Part shown: positions 8,672 to 17,097 of the stretch, piece after piece
Numbering within the stretch: position 1 is the stretch's first letter
Layout: each line of letters begins with the position of its first letter
Origin: Pseudomonadota bacterium
GTDB taxonomy: Bacteria > Pseudomonadota > Gammaproteobacteria > Burkholderiales > Burkholderiaceae_C
Direction: 5' to 3'
Assembly (NCBI GenBank): GCA_018241225.1
Contig: JAFEEG010000026.1
Location: 62,001-126,000 of the forward strand
DNA: 64,000 nucleotides
The notes under the pieces: model-generated
The model's database searches: none
Told to the model about the DNA's origin: nothing
The model's input: the letters and a program-made list of their open reading frames with translations, nothing else
Position numbers and translations under genes: made by a program

Positions 8672-9390
8672 GCGATCCGACAACGTCGCTGCTTCATGTT
8701 GATGACCTTCAGGCCCACTACGGCAAGAGCCACATCCTGCGTGGCGTGAGCTTCAGCGTTGCGCGCGGCGAGGTCGTGAGCCTGCTGGGGCGCAACGGCT
8801 CGGGCCGCTCCACCGCGCTGAAGTCGATCATGGGCCTGGTCCCACCGAGCTCGGGCCGCGTGTCGCTCGACGGCCGGGAGCTGGCTGGCGCCAAGCCGCA
8901 CGCCATCTGCCGTGCTGGCCTGGCCTACGTACCGGAAGAGCGCGAGGTGTTTGCCAACCTGACCGTCGACGAGAACCTGCGCATGGGCGAGCAGCCACCG
9001 GTGCAGGGTGCACGGCGCTGGACCACGCAGGAGATGTTCGACTACTTCCCCCGCCTGAAGGAGCGACGCGGCACGAAGGCCGGTAGCCTCTCGGGCGGCG
9101 AACAGCAGATGTTGACCATCTGTCGCTCTCTGCTTGGAAACCCGCTGGCCATCCTTATCGACGAGCCCACCGAGGGCCTGGCGCCCAAGATCGTCACGCA
9201 GGTGGGGGAGTGCATCCACGACATGCGCCGCCAGGGCGTGTCGGTCGTGCTGGTCGAACAGAAGCTCGCCATCGCGCTCAAGGTGTCCTCGAGGGTGTGC
9301 GTGATGGGGCACGGGCGCATCGTGTTCGAAGGCACGCCCGCGCAGTTAGAGGCCGACCAGGGGCTGCTGTCCCAGTGGCTGGCCGTTTGA
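8668..9390 (+). CDS. livF: ABC transporter ATP-binding protein, LivF family (Walker A Arg variant)
   Basis: A 240-residue LivF-type ATPase. Signature LSGGEQQMLTICRSLL and Walker B LAILIDEPTEGLAP are intact. The Walker A loop reads GRNGSGRST: the nearly invariant lysine is arginine, encoded by CGC at about 8809-8811. Surrounding sequence is otherwise normal for the family, and the frame is uninterrupted, so this is not an obvious decay mutation. LivG keeps a normal lysine, so the heterodimeric ATPase may have one canonical and one altered nucleotide site. The stop is followed after 17 bases by the BKACE gene. Confidence 0.9.
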   Translation: MSDPTTSLLHVDDLQAHYGKSHILRGVSFSVARGEVVSLLGRNGSGRSTALKSIMGLVPPSSGRVSLDGRELAGAKPHAICRAGLAYVPEEREVFANLTVDENLRMGEQPPVQGARRWTTQEMFDYFPRLKERRGTKAGSLSGGEQQMLTICRSLLGNPLAILIDEPTEGLAPKIVTQVGECIHDMRRQGVSVVLVEQKLAIALKVSSRVCVMGHGRIVFEGTPAQLEADQGLLSQWLAV

Positions 9391-9407
9391 ACATCAGGAG
9401 AAAAGCA

Positions 9408-10349
9408 ATGGCGCAAAGCCAAGAGAAAGTCATCATCAGCTGCGCCGTCACCGGCTCGGTTCACACACCGACCATGTCGCCATACCTTGCGCTGACGCCG
9501 GATCAGATCGCCACGCAGGCGATAGAGGCGGCGCAGGCGGGCGCGGCGATCTTGCACCTGCACGCGCGCGATCCGAAAGATGGGCGACCGAGCGCCGACC
9601 CGCGCGTGTTTGACCAGTTCGTGCCACGCATCAAGGCGGCCACCGATGCCGTGATCAACATCACCACCGGCGGGAGCACGCGCATGACGCTTGAAGAGCG
9701 CCTGGCCTACCCGTTGCAAGCCAAGCCCGAGATGTGCTCGCTCAACATGGGGTCGATGAACTTTTCGGTACACCCCGTGGCGCGCAAGTACAGCCAGTGG
9801 CAGCACGACTGGGAGAAGCCGTACGTGGAAGGCATGGAAGATCTGATATTTCGCAACACCTTCCGCGACATCAAGCACATCCTGCAAGTGCTGGGCAAGG
9901 ACTGCGGCACACGCTTTGAATTTGAGTGCTACGACGTGGGGCACCTCTACAACCTCGCGCATTTCGTCGACGAGGGCTTGATCGAGGGGCCATTGTTCAT
10001 CCAGGGCATCCTGGGCATCCTGGGTGGTTTGGGGCCGGACCCAGAGAACTTGGTCACTCTCAAGAGCACGGCCGATCGCTTGTTCGGCCGCGGCGGCTAC
10101 CGCTTCTCGGTGCTCGGAGGCGGCCGGCACCAGATGCCACTGCTGACTATGGGAGCGGTCCTCGGCACCAGCGTGCGCGTGGGACTGGAAGACAGCCTGT
10201 ATCTCGCCAAGGGTCAATTGGCGCGAAGCTGTGCAGAGCAGGTACGAAAGATTCGACGCATTCTGGAAGAACTGTCGCTTGAGGTGGCTACGCCCGCTGA
10301 AGCGCGAGCCATGTTGGGCCTCAAGGGCCAGGATGCGGTGGCATTTTGA
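9408..10349 (+). CDS. 3-keto-5-aminohexanoate cleavage enzyme family (BKACE) protein
   Basis: A 313-residue TIM-barrel enzyme of the BKACE family. Members condense a beta-keto acid with acetyl-CoA, yielding acetoacetate and a shortened CoA thioester, using a bound zinc. The start VIISCAVTGSVHTPTMSPYLA and the HLHARDPKDGRPS motif with the two metal-binding histidines (about residues 50 and 52) are diagnostic, as are GGSTRMTLEERL and FECYDVGHLYNL. CAGGAG lies nine bases before the ATG. Placed after livF and before an SDR, it defines the likely pathway: import, oxidation of a hydroxyl to a beta-keto acid, then cleavage. Subfamily specificity (for example dehydrocarnitine versus simple beta-keto acids) cannot be decided here. 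Confidence 0.88.
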   Translation: MAQSQEKVIISCAVTGSVHTPTMSPYLALTPDQIATQAIEAAQAGAAILHLHARDPKDGRPSADPRVFDQFVPRIKAATDAVINITTGGSTRMTLEERLAYPLQAKPEMCSLNMGSMNFSVHPVARKYSQWQHDWEKPYVEGMEDLIFRNTFRDIKHILQVLGKDCGTRFEFECYDVGHLYNLAHFVDEGLIEGPLFIQGILGILGGLGPDPENLVTLKSTADRLFGRGGYRFSVLGGGRHQMPLLTMGAVLGTSVRVGLEDSLYLAKGQLARSCAEQVRKIRRILEELSLEVATPAEARAMLGLKGQDAVAF

Positions 10350-10366
10350 AAGGTGGGGAAGATCCG

Positions 10367-11281
10367 ATGAAGAAGCTGTTGCAGGGCCGAGTGGCCATCA
10401 TCACGGGTGCGGGAGGCGGGCTGGGTCGCACGCATGCCATCGAACTGGCGCGCCATGGTGCACGCGTCGTGGTCAACGACCTCGCCCACGAATCCAACGC
10501 CGCCGGGGCAAGTGCCGTTGTCGATGAAATCCGGCGCGCAGGTGGTCAAGCGATCGCGCTCACCGGCGACGTCACGCTTGCCGACGACATGGAGGCCCTG
10601 GCGGCGCACACCGCTGAGGTTTGGGGCCGCATCGACATCCTTGTGAACAACGCTGGCATCTTGCGAGATCGTACCTTCGCCAAGATGTCGCTCGACGAAT
10701 TTCGCTTGGTGATGGACGTGCATGTGATGGGAGCCGTCCACTGCACCAAGGCCGTGTGGGGCCGGATGCAGGAGCAGCAGTACGGCCGCATCGTGATGAC
10801 AACCTCTTCGTCGGGTTTGTACGGCAACTTCGGGCAGTCGAACTATGGCGCGGCGAAGATGGCATTGGTCGGCTTGATGCAGACGCTGGCGCTGGAGGGA
10901 CAGCGGCGCAACATCCGCGTGAACTGCCTGGCGCCAAGCGCGGCTACCGCGATGACCGAAAGCCTTCTTCCGCCCGAGGCGCTAGCGCGCTTGACGCCAG
11001 ATCAGGTGAGTCCGGGATTGGTGGCCCTGGTGGGCGAGCACGCGCCGACACGCATGATCTTGCTGGCCGGAGCGGGTAGTTTCGAGTGCGCGCACGTCAC
11101 GATGACTCGCGGCGTACATCTGACTGACCGCGAGAGTGCAGGCGAGGCGCTTTGCGATAACTTGGAGGCTGTCAAATCGCGTGTGGGCGAGTTGGTTCCG
11201 GCGTCGGGCTGGGAGCAGTACCAACTGGAAGTAGAAAAGGCAACGGAAAGCGCGGGGCAGGCAACCGGAGCGCTGGGCTGA
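10367..11281 (+). CDS. SDR family oxidoreductase, MFE-2/3-hydroxyacyl-CoA dehydrogenase-like
   Basis: A 304-residue SDR whose layout resembles the dehydrogenase domain of multifunctional beta-oxidation enzymes: VAIITGAGGGLGRTHAIELARHGA, VVNDLA, ILVNNAGILRDRTFAKM and a Tyr-x3-Lys in QSNYGAAKMALVG. The C-terminal extension (about residues 220-304) is also typical of that group. ATG 10367 was chosen for GGTGGGGA upstream and because MKKLLQGRVAIITG fits the family; an earlier in-frame ATG at 10346 overlaps the BKACE stop. It is the last gene of the operon. It may oxidise a CoA-bound hydroxyacyl intermediate or the hydroxy acid itself. Confidence 0.85.
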   Translation: MKKLLQGRVAIITGAGGGLGRTHAIELARHGARVVVNDLAHESNAAGASAVVDEIRRAGGQAIALTGDVTLADDMEALAAHTAEVWGRIDILVNNAGILRDRTFAKMSLDEFRLVMDVHVMGAVHCTKAVWGRMQEQQYGRIVMTTSSSGLYGNFGQSNYGAAKMALVGLMQTLALEGQRRNIRVNCLAPSAATAMTESLLPPEALARLTPDQVSPGLVALVGEHAPTRMILLAGAGSFECAHVTMTRGVHLTDRESAGEALCDNLEAVKSRVGELVPASGWEQYQLEVEKATESAGQATGALG

Positions 11282-11823
11282 GGCCCCTGGCCGAGTGGCC
11301 AACACGGTCCTCTTGCCAGCCTGGATGCCGCATAGTCGACCTGCCGGCTATTCGGTTGGCCGAGCGGATTGTGGCCAGTGGGCGTGTCTGATCCCCGACT
11401 CTGACACCTGCCATGCATCTGTGGATGTTCACCGCCGACAGGAGCGCGGTTGCGACTTGCATGACTGCAAGGGACACCAATCGAATTTGATCGGCTGACC
11501 GCTTCAAGACCGGAAGGCAGCGAAAGCAGCCGAAAGAGGGGGCAGGGCGGAACTACTGGATCGCAGCCTTTACAGACGTTTCCTAGCGGGAGTTGATTGA
11601 CTGATTTCCGCCGGCGCAAAGCGGACCTAGCCGAGTAATGTTCGCTGTTCGGCGCCGCTTCTGGGGAACCGCCTACCTGATTTCAGTGATACCCTTTTCG
11701 GTAACACGTAGATACAGTGCATGCCTTTGCGCAAGCCATTCGTTCCGTTGAGGGCCTCGAGCGTGCGCACCTCCATGCGGGCACTGCGTGCTCGCCTGTT
11801 CCATCCCCCTCGCGAGCGCCCTC
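11282..11823. other. Intergenic region upstream of autotransporter
   Basis: These 542 bases carry no credible gene. Short open frames exist on both strands but lack ribosome sites and family features. The region includes a copy of a short dispersed repeat (GCAGCGAAAGCAGCCGA, 11517-11533) found in other spacers of the window. A less GC-rich stretch around 11670-11720 probably holds the autotransporter promoter. A small ACCC...GGTA inverted repeat is visible near 11692-11703. Confidence 0.5.
11517..11533 (+). repeat. Dispersed intergenic repeat, copy A
   Basis: The 17-mer GCAGCGAAAGCAGCCGA is identical to 52319-52335. Shorter versions of its core occur on the other strand at 35346-35358 and 45696-45706. 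All four copies are in gene-free spacers. Confidence 0.5.
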
Positions 11824-14800
11824 ATGAATAACATCCACCGCACCATCTGGAACTGCGCCCTGGGCGCCTGGGTGGCCACACCAGAGACCGCACGAGCGCG
11901 CGGGCGCCGCGCAAGTAGCAAGACCGCCCATGCAACGGCGCTACTACTTGCTGCTGGCCTCTTGCCCGCCGCTAGCGCCTGGGCTGAGGACTACATATTC
12001 ACCGATCCGTACACACTCAACAGCAACCTCCAGATCATCAGTTCTGCCGCCGAATACATCCGCTTCGATTCCACCGTCGATGGTGCATACAACCTGGCCC
12101 TCTCCACCTCGGGTGTCAAGACCTTGGGCGGCGCAGTCGGCGGCACGACGGCGCTCAACTCCCTCTCATTGGGCGGGGGTGGCGACACAGTCCTCTACGG
12201 CAACGTCACCACAAACCTCTCCCAGACTTACGTTGACTCGGTGACGCTCGGCGCAAATGTGACGCTCAGCAGCACCGGTACGGGCGGCGTCATCGCCTTC
12301 TCAGCGCCCGTCTCCGGTCTGGCCGATCTCACCGTGCGAACGATCGACCTATTTCAGTTCTCCGGGGCCATCAACCTGCGGAACCTGACAGTGGACGCTA
12401 GTTCCATCCTTGCTCTCGGTTCGACGACGCTGTCCGGCAACCTCTCGATCACATCGGTCGCCTCGTTGATTCAGTTTGGACCTTATGCGGTGGCCGGGAC
12501 AAGCAGCTTCAGCAGCCTCGGTGGGATCACTTTGAACAACCCCATCAATGCCTTCACCGGTGCAATCGCCTTCAATGCCGGCGACGTCTCACTGACCAAT
12601 TCCGTTGCCACGGTGCTTGGCACCAGCAGTGTCAGCAGCATGCTGGTAAGGAGCGGGGGCGCGATAAGCCAAATCGGGGCCCTATCGGTGAGCGGCACCG
12701 CATCCTTCAATGCCGGCTCGAACGCCATAACGCTGAACAACTCAAACAACTCTTTTGGGGGCGCGCTCACGATCACCGGCGGTGCGGTAAGCATTGCCAG
12801 TCAAGGCGACATGACAATCGCATCACTGACCCAGGCTACCAATTCGGCCTTGAACCTTGTTGCCGGCGGGGTCCTCAGCTTGCCCAGTGCACCCATCGAT
12901 ACCGGCACGGCTGCCCTTTCGCTGCGTTCCAATGGGGGCTCGCTCAGTATAGCCGATAGTCTGAGGGGCAGCCAGATCGACCTGGCAAGCCAGGGCGCCC
13001 TCACTCTGGCCCACGACGTGACGACCCCTGGGACGCTGCGAATGAACAGCGGCACAACGATCTTGCAGACCGGCGGTGCGGTCACGGCCACCACCCTGAC
13101 CGGCACATCGCTTCAGGACACCACGCTCAACGGTGCCGCCAATTTCGTTGAGAACATCGGAAACTTCCACGCCGCCAACTTTGAGCTTCACTCTGCCTCA
13201 GCGCTCACCGTCACAGGCACGCTGTCTGCAGGCAACATCTCCTTGGAAAGCGGCACCGGCACCACGGTGGTGACGGGCGCCGTGAACGCCAGCGGGCACA
13301 CCACCATCAGTGCCGGGACCACGCTGCAGATCGGAACCGGCGGCACCCAAGGCTCGATCAGCGGCGACGTCGTCAACAATGGCACGCTCAGGTTCGACCG
13401 CAGCGGCACGGCCACTCTGGGCGGTGCGGTGTCGGGCTCCGGCTCGCTGGTGAAGGACGGGACGGGCTCCCTGACGCTCACGGGCTCTAGCAACTACTCG
13501 GGCGGCACGCAACTGCTTGCCGGTCGCATCAACGTGGGCAGCAAATCGGCCCTGGGCACCGGCGCACTCGACATGGCTGATGGCACAACGCTCGGCTTCG
13601 CCGCCAACAACCTGAATATCGCCAACGCCATCGTGCTCAGCGGCGTGGGTGACCCCATCGTCGACACTGGAAGCTTCGATGCCACGCTGTCAGGCGCCAT
13701 CAGCGGCGCAGGCTTTCTGACCAAGCAAGGCGTCGGCGCCCTCACCCTGACGGCTGCGAACAACTACACCGGCGCCACCGACGTCGCCGCGGGCACGCTG
13801 CGTGCGGGGGCGGTCAACACCTTCAGCGCCGCGAGCGCCGTGACGGTTTCCAGCGGCGCCACGCTGGACACCGCCGGCTTCAGCCAAAGCATCGGCGCCT
13901 TGACCAACGCGGGCACGGTCTCGATGTTGGGCCCCAGCGCCGGCAGTACGCTCACCGTGAACGGCAACTACGTGGGCAACAACGGCCTGCTCAAGATCGG
14001 CACCGTGGTGGGCGACAGCGCCAGCCTGAGCGACCGCCTCGTCGTCACCGGCAGCGCCAGCGGCACGACCCGCGTGCAGGTGACCAACCTCGGCGGCCTC
14101 GGCGCCCAGACCACCGGCGATGGCATCCAGATCGTCAGCGCCCCAGGCGGCATCGCCAGCGAAGCATTCAGCCTGGCGGGCACGCTCAGTGCCGGCGCCT
14201 ACGACTACCACCTCAACACCGTCGGTACCGCCGCCTACCTCAGCTCGACCACGAACGCGGTCACGCCCACGACGCCCACGACGCCCACGACGCCGACCAC
14301 ACCACCCTTGGAGGCGCCCACAGCCGCGCCCACCCCGGTACCGACCTACCGCGCCGAGGCGCCGCTCCTGGCCGCCGCACCCGAGCAGCTGCGCGAGGCG
14401 GGCCTGGCCATGGTGGGCAATCTGCACCAGCGAGTAGGCGACGAAGTCCGAAGCGGCACCACCGGTGGCCAGCGCCAGGCCTGGGGCCGCTACATCAGCG
14501 TGGAGCGCGACATCGCCCAGGAGGGCACGGTCAGCGCCACCAGCAGCGGCCGGCAGTCCGGCGTGCAAGTGGGCACGGATCTGTGGGGCAACCCGAACTG
14601 GCGCGCCGGCGTGTACGTCGGCCAACTCGAGGGCGACCTGGACGTCACCGGCTTCGCGCGCGGCGCGCAGAACTACGCCGTGGGCTCCAACGACCTGCGC
14701 AGCCAGTTCCTCGCCGGCTACGCGACTTGGCGCAACGACGGTGGAACCTACATGGACACCGTGCTCCAGGCCGGGCGCCTTCGCTACACCGCCAACCCAG

Positions 14801-15297
14801 CGGCCGCCGCTTCCGTAGAAGGCAAGGGCAGCAGCGTGCTCGCCTCAGTCGAGGTTGGCCAGGCGCTGCAGGTCGCGCCCGGCTGGATCGTGGAGCCGCA
14901 GCTGCAGCTGGCCAGCCAGCACGTGAGCCTGGATGATCTGACCCTGGCCGGCGCCACGGTGCAGCAGGACAACGACAGCACCTGGCTCGCGCGCATCGGC
15001 GTGCGTGTGAAGGGCGAGGTCGCTACAAGCGCCGGCCTACTGCAGCCGTATGCGCGCGTAAACGTGTACCGTCGCAGCAGTGGCACTGACATGGCGCGCT
15101 TCATCGGGCCTGCCGCCACGACCGACATCGCGAGCAGCACGGGTGGCACCAGCACCGAGCTGGCGGTGGGCGCCACCTGGCAAATCACGCCCTTGGTAGC
15201 TGCCTACGGCGAAGTGGGACACCTGTGGGCGAACAGCGGGAACGCGCGAACTGAAGGTTCGGTGGGCGGCAGCCTGGGCCTGAAGGTGCGGTGGTAA
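11824..15297 (+). CDS. Autotransporter (type Va) with ESPR signal and beta-helical passenger
   Basis: A 1157-residue secreted protein. It opens with an extended signal peptide region (MNNIHRTIWNCALGAWVA), then a Sec signal ending ASAWA near residue 55. The passenger is Ser/Thr/Gly/Asn-rich and repetitive, first hemagglutinin-like, then with two autotransporter-associated beta-strand repeats (SLTLTGSNNYSGGTQLLAGR and ALTLTAANNYTGATDVAAGT, about residues 550-670). A Thr-Pro repeat linker (about residues 812-825) precedes the C-terminal beta-barrel (about residues 870-1157), which ends in the aromatic residue of KVRW. ATG 11824 is fixed by the ESPR. The likely role is a surface adhesin or biofilm factor. 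No protease motif was seen. Confidence 0.9.
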   Translation: MNNIHRTIWNCALGAWVATPETARARGRRASSKTAHATALLLAAGLLPAASAWAEDYIFTDPYTLNSNLQIISSAAEYIRFDSTVDGAYNLALSTSGVKTLGGAVGGTTALNSLSLGGGGDTVLYGNVTTNLSQTYVDSVTLGANVTLSSTGTGGVIAFSAPVSGLADLTVRTIDLFQFSGAINLRNLTVDASSILALGSTTLSGNLSITSVASLIQFGPYAVAGTSSFSSLGGITLNNPINAFTGAIAFNAGDVSLTNSVATVLGTSSVSSMLVRSGGAISQIGALSVSGTASFNAGSNAITLNNSNNSFGGALTITGGAVSIASQGDMTIASLTQATNSALNLVAGGVLSLPSAPIDTGTAALSLRSNGGSLSIADSLRGSQIDLASQGALTLAHDVTTPGTLRMNSGTTILQTGGAVTATTLTGTSLQDTTLNGAANFVENIGNFHAANFELHSASALTVTGTLSAGNISLESGTGTTVVTGAVNASGHTTISAGTTLQIGTGGTQGSISGDVVNNGTLRFDRSGTATLGGAVSGSGSLVKDGTGSLTLTGSSNYSGGTQLLAGRINVGSKSALGTGALDMADGTTLGFAANNLNIANAIVLSGVGDPIVDTGSFDATLSGAISGAGFLTKQGVGALTLTAANNYTGATDVAAGTLRAGAVNTFSAASAVTVSSGATLDTAGFSQSIGALTNAGTVSMLGPSAGSTLTVNGNYVGNNGLLKIGTVVGDSASLSDRLVVTGSASGTTRVQVTNLGGLGAQTTGDGIQIVSAPGGIASEAFSLAGTLSAGAYDYHLNTVGTAAYLSSTTNAVTPTTPTTPTTPTTPPLEAPTAAPTPVPTYRAEAPLLAAAPEQLREAGLAMVGNLHQRVGDEVRSGTTGGQRQAWGRYISVERDIAQEGTVSATSSGRQSGVQVGTDLWGNPNWRAGVYVGQLEGDLDVTGFARGAQNYAVGSNDLRSQFLAGYATWRNDGGTYMDTVLQAGRLRYTANPAAAASVEGKGSSVLASVEVGQALQVAPGWIVEPQLQLASQHVSLDDLTLAGATVQQDNDSTWLARIGVRVKGEVATSAGLLQPYARVNVYRRSSGTDMARFIGPAATTDIASSTGGTSTELAVGATWQITPLVAAYGEVGHLWANSGNARTEGSVGGSLGLKVRW
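14263..14298 (+). repeat. 9-bp tandem repeat encoding Thr-Pro-Thr linker
   Basis: Three exact copies of ACGCCCACG plus one degenerate unit (ACGCCGACC) lie head to tail inside the autotransporter gene. They encode the TPT-type flexible linker between passenger and barrel. Copy number could vary by slippage without breaking the frame. Confidence 0.85.
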
Positions 15298-15327
15298 CCC
15301 GGGAAATTGATCCGAGGCTAGCGAGCT

Positions 15328-15348
15328 TGTCCACGCACATCGTGGACA
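15328..15348 (+). terminator. Perfect 8-bp inverted repeat after the autotransporter
   Basis: TGTCCACG and CGTGGACA form a perfect 8-bp stem around the loop CACAT, 31 bases after the autotransporter stop. A second small palindrome (GTTGT-GG-ACAAC, 15351-15362) follows at once. No U-tract follows, so intrinsic termination is likely but not certain. The repeated TGTGGAC word weakly resembles DnaA boxes but is probably part of the hairpins. Confidence 0.5.
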
Positions 15349-15553
15349 TAGTTGTGGACAACAGCCTGCGAAACCCTGCGAAGTGGCTCCAGGCTTGCGT
15401 TCCGACACATTGCCCGTCAAACAGGCAGCTCTCCCAACCGAGTTGAGAAGGCGTCCGGCCGCCCTGTCCGACTCGCAGCCATAGCAGCCGAAGGGGAGGG
15501 CGCATCGACTCTTCGGCTTCGTGCCCGCAACAGCCTCACCGTGCGGTCGTAGG

Positions 15554-16513
15554 ATGTCGTTCGTCCACCTGGAAGTAACCATTGGAGATTCCTTGAACCC
15601 ATCGACCCCCAGTCGCACGGCACTTGCAACCTCTCTTATGCGAGCTGTTCATTCGCGCAAGGATCCATTGCCACTTTTAAGCGATACATGGGGGGATCTT
15701 CTTGTGCCGGAATCGGCGAAGGCCGCCATGCTTCAGCGTGTGATGGCACGCATGGAAGCGACCAAGCCGGGCTTGACGCCGGGTGGCGTTCAAGATCTGG
15801 ACCTGGCTCTTCGGTCCAATCCCGCATACGGGGGTGTGATCCTTCGGTCCCGATACACAGAGGACGCGCTCCAGCAGGCGATAGGGAAGGGCATCGTTCA
15901 ATACGTCATCATCGGCGCCGGGTTCGATAGCTTCCTTTGCCGGCGCCCAGCATGGGCGGAGGGCCTGACAATCATCGAGGTGGATCATCCTGCGTCGCAG
16001 CGACTCAAGCGCGAACGCCTGGCTGCATGTGGCGTGAGCGTCCCCTGCTCCGTGGAATTCGTGGAAGCCGACCTGTCGATGGAAGCGTTGGGATCGGCGC
16101 TGACGAGATCTTCGTTTCAGCGTGACCGTCTCACCTTTTTCTCCTGGTTGGGCGTCACGACTTACCTGACCCGGGAGGCAAACCTCAAAGCCCTTCGATC
16201 AATTGCCACCTGCGCGCGCGCGGGAAGTGAGATGGTCTTCACATACCTTGACGAGGCCATCCTTCATTCAGGCGATGAAGAGTTTCTCAGACTCAAGAGC
16301 AACGTCTCGGCGGCCGGAGAGTCGTTTCTATCCGGCTTCGACCCGCGAAGAATCAGCGGGCTGCTTCTCGAAACCGGGCTGCGACTCCTCGAGGATCTGA
16401 ACGGAATCCAGGCCGCGACTCGCTACGACCCTGCGAGCCTCAATGCCTTCAGGACCTCTGTCGCTGCGCATATGGCCCATGTTCGGGTGGTCGGCGCGGG
16501 TTCTTTTGCATAG
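15554..16513 (+). CDS. Class I SAM-dependent methyltransferase, TIGR00027/LCM-like family
   Basis: A 319-residue predicted O-methyltransferase. Family features are VQYVIIGAGFDSFLCRRP (SAM-binding motif I), TIIEVDHPASQRLKRERL (motif II with acidic residue) and LTFFSWLGVTTYLTREANLKALRSIA. These match the leucine carboxyl methyltransferase-like group common in Burkholderiales and mycobacteria. ATG 15554 has no strong ribosome site; an in-frame TTG at 15593 follows GGAGA by four bases and could be the true start, removing 13 residues. It stands alone between the autotransporter and the bactofilin region. The substrate is unknown. Confidence 0.85.
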   Translation: MSFVHLEVTIGDSLNPSTPSRTALATSLMRAVHSRKDPLPLLSDTWGDLLVPESAKAAMLQRVMARMEATKPGLTPGGVQDLDLALRSNPAYGGVILRSRYTEDALQQAIGKGIVQYVIIGAGFDSFLCRRPAWAEGLTIIEVDHPASQRLKRERLAACGVSVPCSVEFVEADLSMEALGSALTRSSFQRDRLTFFSWLGVTTYLTREANLKALRSIATCARAGSEMVFTYLDEAILHSGDEEFLRLKSNVSAAGESFLSGFDPRRISGLLLETGLRLLEDLNGIQAATRYDPASLNAFRTSVAAHMAHVRVVGAGSFA

Positions 16514-16950
16514 GAACAGGGCGGTTGCTCGCGTAGAGCGACTGGACGAATTCAGCGGAGCCAGAACCTTCGGAGGATTTGCACCACAACCAGCAGAGGT
16601 CGGCTTTGCCAACGGTGTCGAGGTTCACGCTGCGCCAATCGCCGCTTCGACGGGCGGCCTCGCGGATCGCCTGGTGGTTGTGCTCGCGCCGCTGCATCAG
16701 CTCCATTGCCAGGCAGGTACTTCATGTCGGTGCGACGCGCACCGTCACGCCCTGCGCCAGCGTTGGGATCGACGACATCGTCGATGTCCAGGCCCGCCGC
16801 GGCGTCCTGCTCTGCGCCGGCGGAGCCCGAGCTCGAGGACGCCGCGGCGCCAACCGTGCCGCTCACTCCGGCAGCCGTTTGCGGTGCCCTTCCAAAGCCG
16901 AGAGCCAGGGCAAGGCGGGTAGGCCCGTCGATGGGCAGCTGTTCGTCCAT
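16449..16950 (-). pseudogene. Frameshifted small gene, unknown function
   Basis: Two reverse-strand frames join naturally. The upstream frame starts at ATG 16950 (AAGGAGA upstream) with MDEQLPIDGPTRLALALGFG, runs through an Ala/Ser-rich stretch and DIDDVVDPNAG to RRTDMKYLPG. The downstream frame continues MELMQRREHNHQAIREAARR and SVNLDTVGKADLCWLWCK to a stop at 16449. Removing one A in GGCAATGG at about 16704-16706 fuses them into one protein of about 166 residues. Both halves have the GC-rich third positions of neighbouring genes. It may be a real frameshift, a sequencing error, or two genes. The C-terminal segment also overlaps the methyltransferase end by 65 bases. No family recognised. 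It is divergent from the bactofilin gene. Confidence 0.4.
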
Positions 16951-17033
16951 GTCGCCGGGTTCTCCTTGGGAAGTGGCCATCTGCGGGTCGTATCGTTCGC
17001 GCAGCATCGAGATTGCTGAACTCGGATGCTTCA

Positions 17034-17063
17034 TTGACTTTATAAAAGTTGCGCAAATATCAT
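17034..17063 (+). promoter_or_regulatory. Candidate sigma-70 promoter for the bactofilin/type IVB operon
   Basis: TTGACT (17034-17039), an 18-base spacer and TATCAT (17058-17063) lie in a conspicuous AT-rich pocket within otherwise GC-rich DNA. The word GCAAATA occurs twice, 19 bases apart (17053 and 17072), straddling the -10, and could be a repressor site. The bactofilin ATG is 35 bases after the -10. There is no clear Shine-Dalgarno before that ATG. Confidence 0.5.
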
Positions 17064-17097
17064 AAAGCGGTGCAAATAATCTAACGATGGCTTGATC

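Noticed and set aside
14263-14298. Tandem repeats as a CRISPR array
   Set aside because: Nine-base in-frame units coding Thr-Pro-Thr with no spacers; it is a protein linker.
15328-15362. DnaA-box-like TGTGGACAA words suggesting an origin
   Set aside because: They are parts of hairpin arms, mismatched to the DnaA consensus, and no origin genes or AT-rich unwinding region are present.
17053-17078. Direct GCAAATA repeats as iterons or an attachment site
   Set aside because: Only two short copies; better explained as a promoter-proximal binding site.
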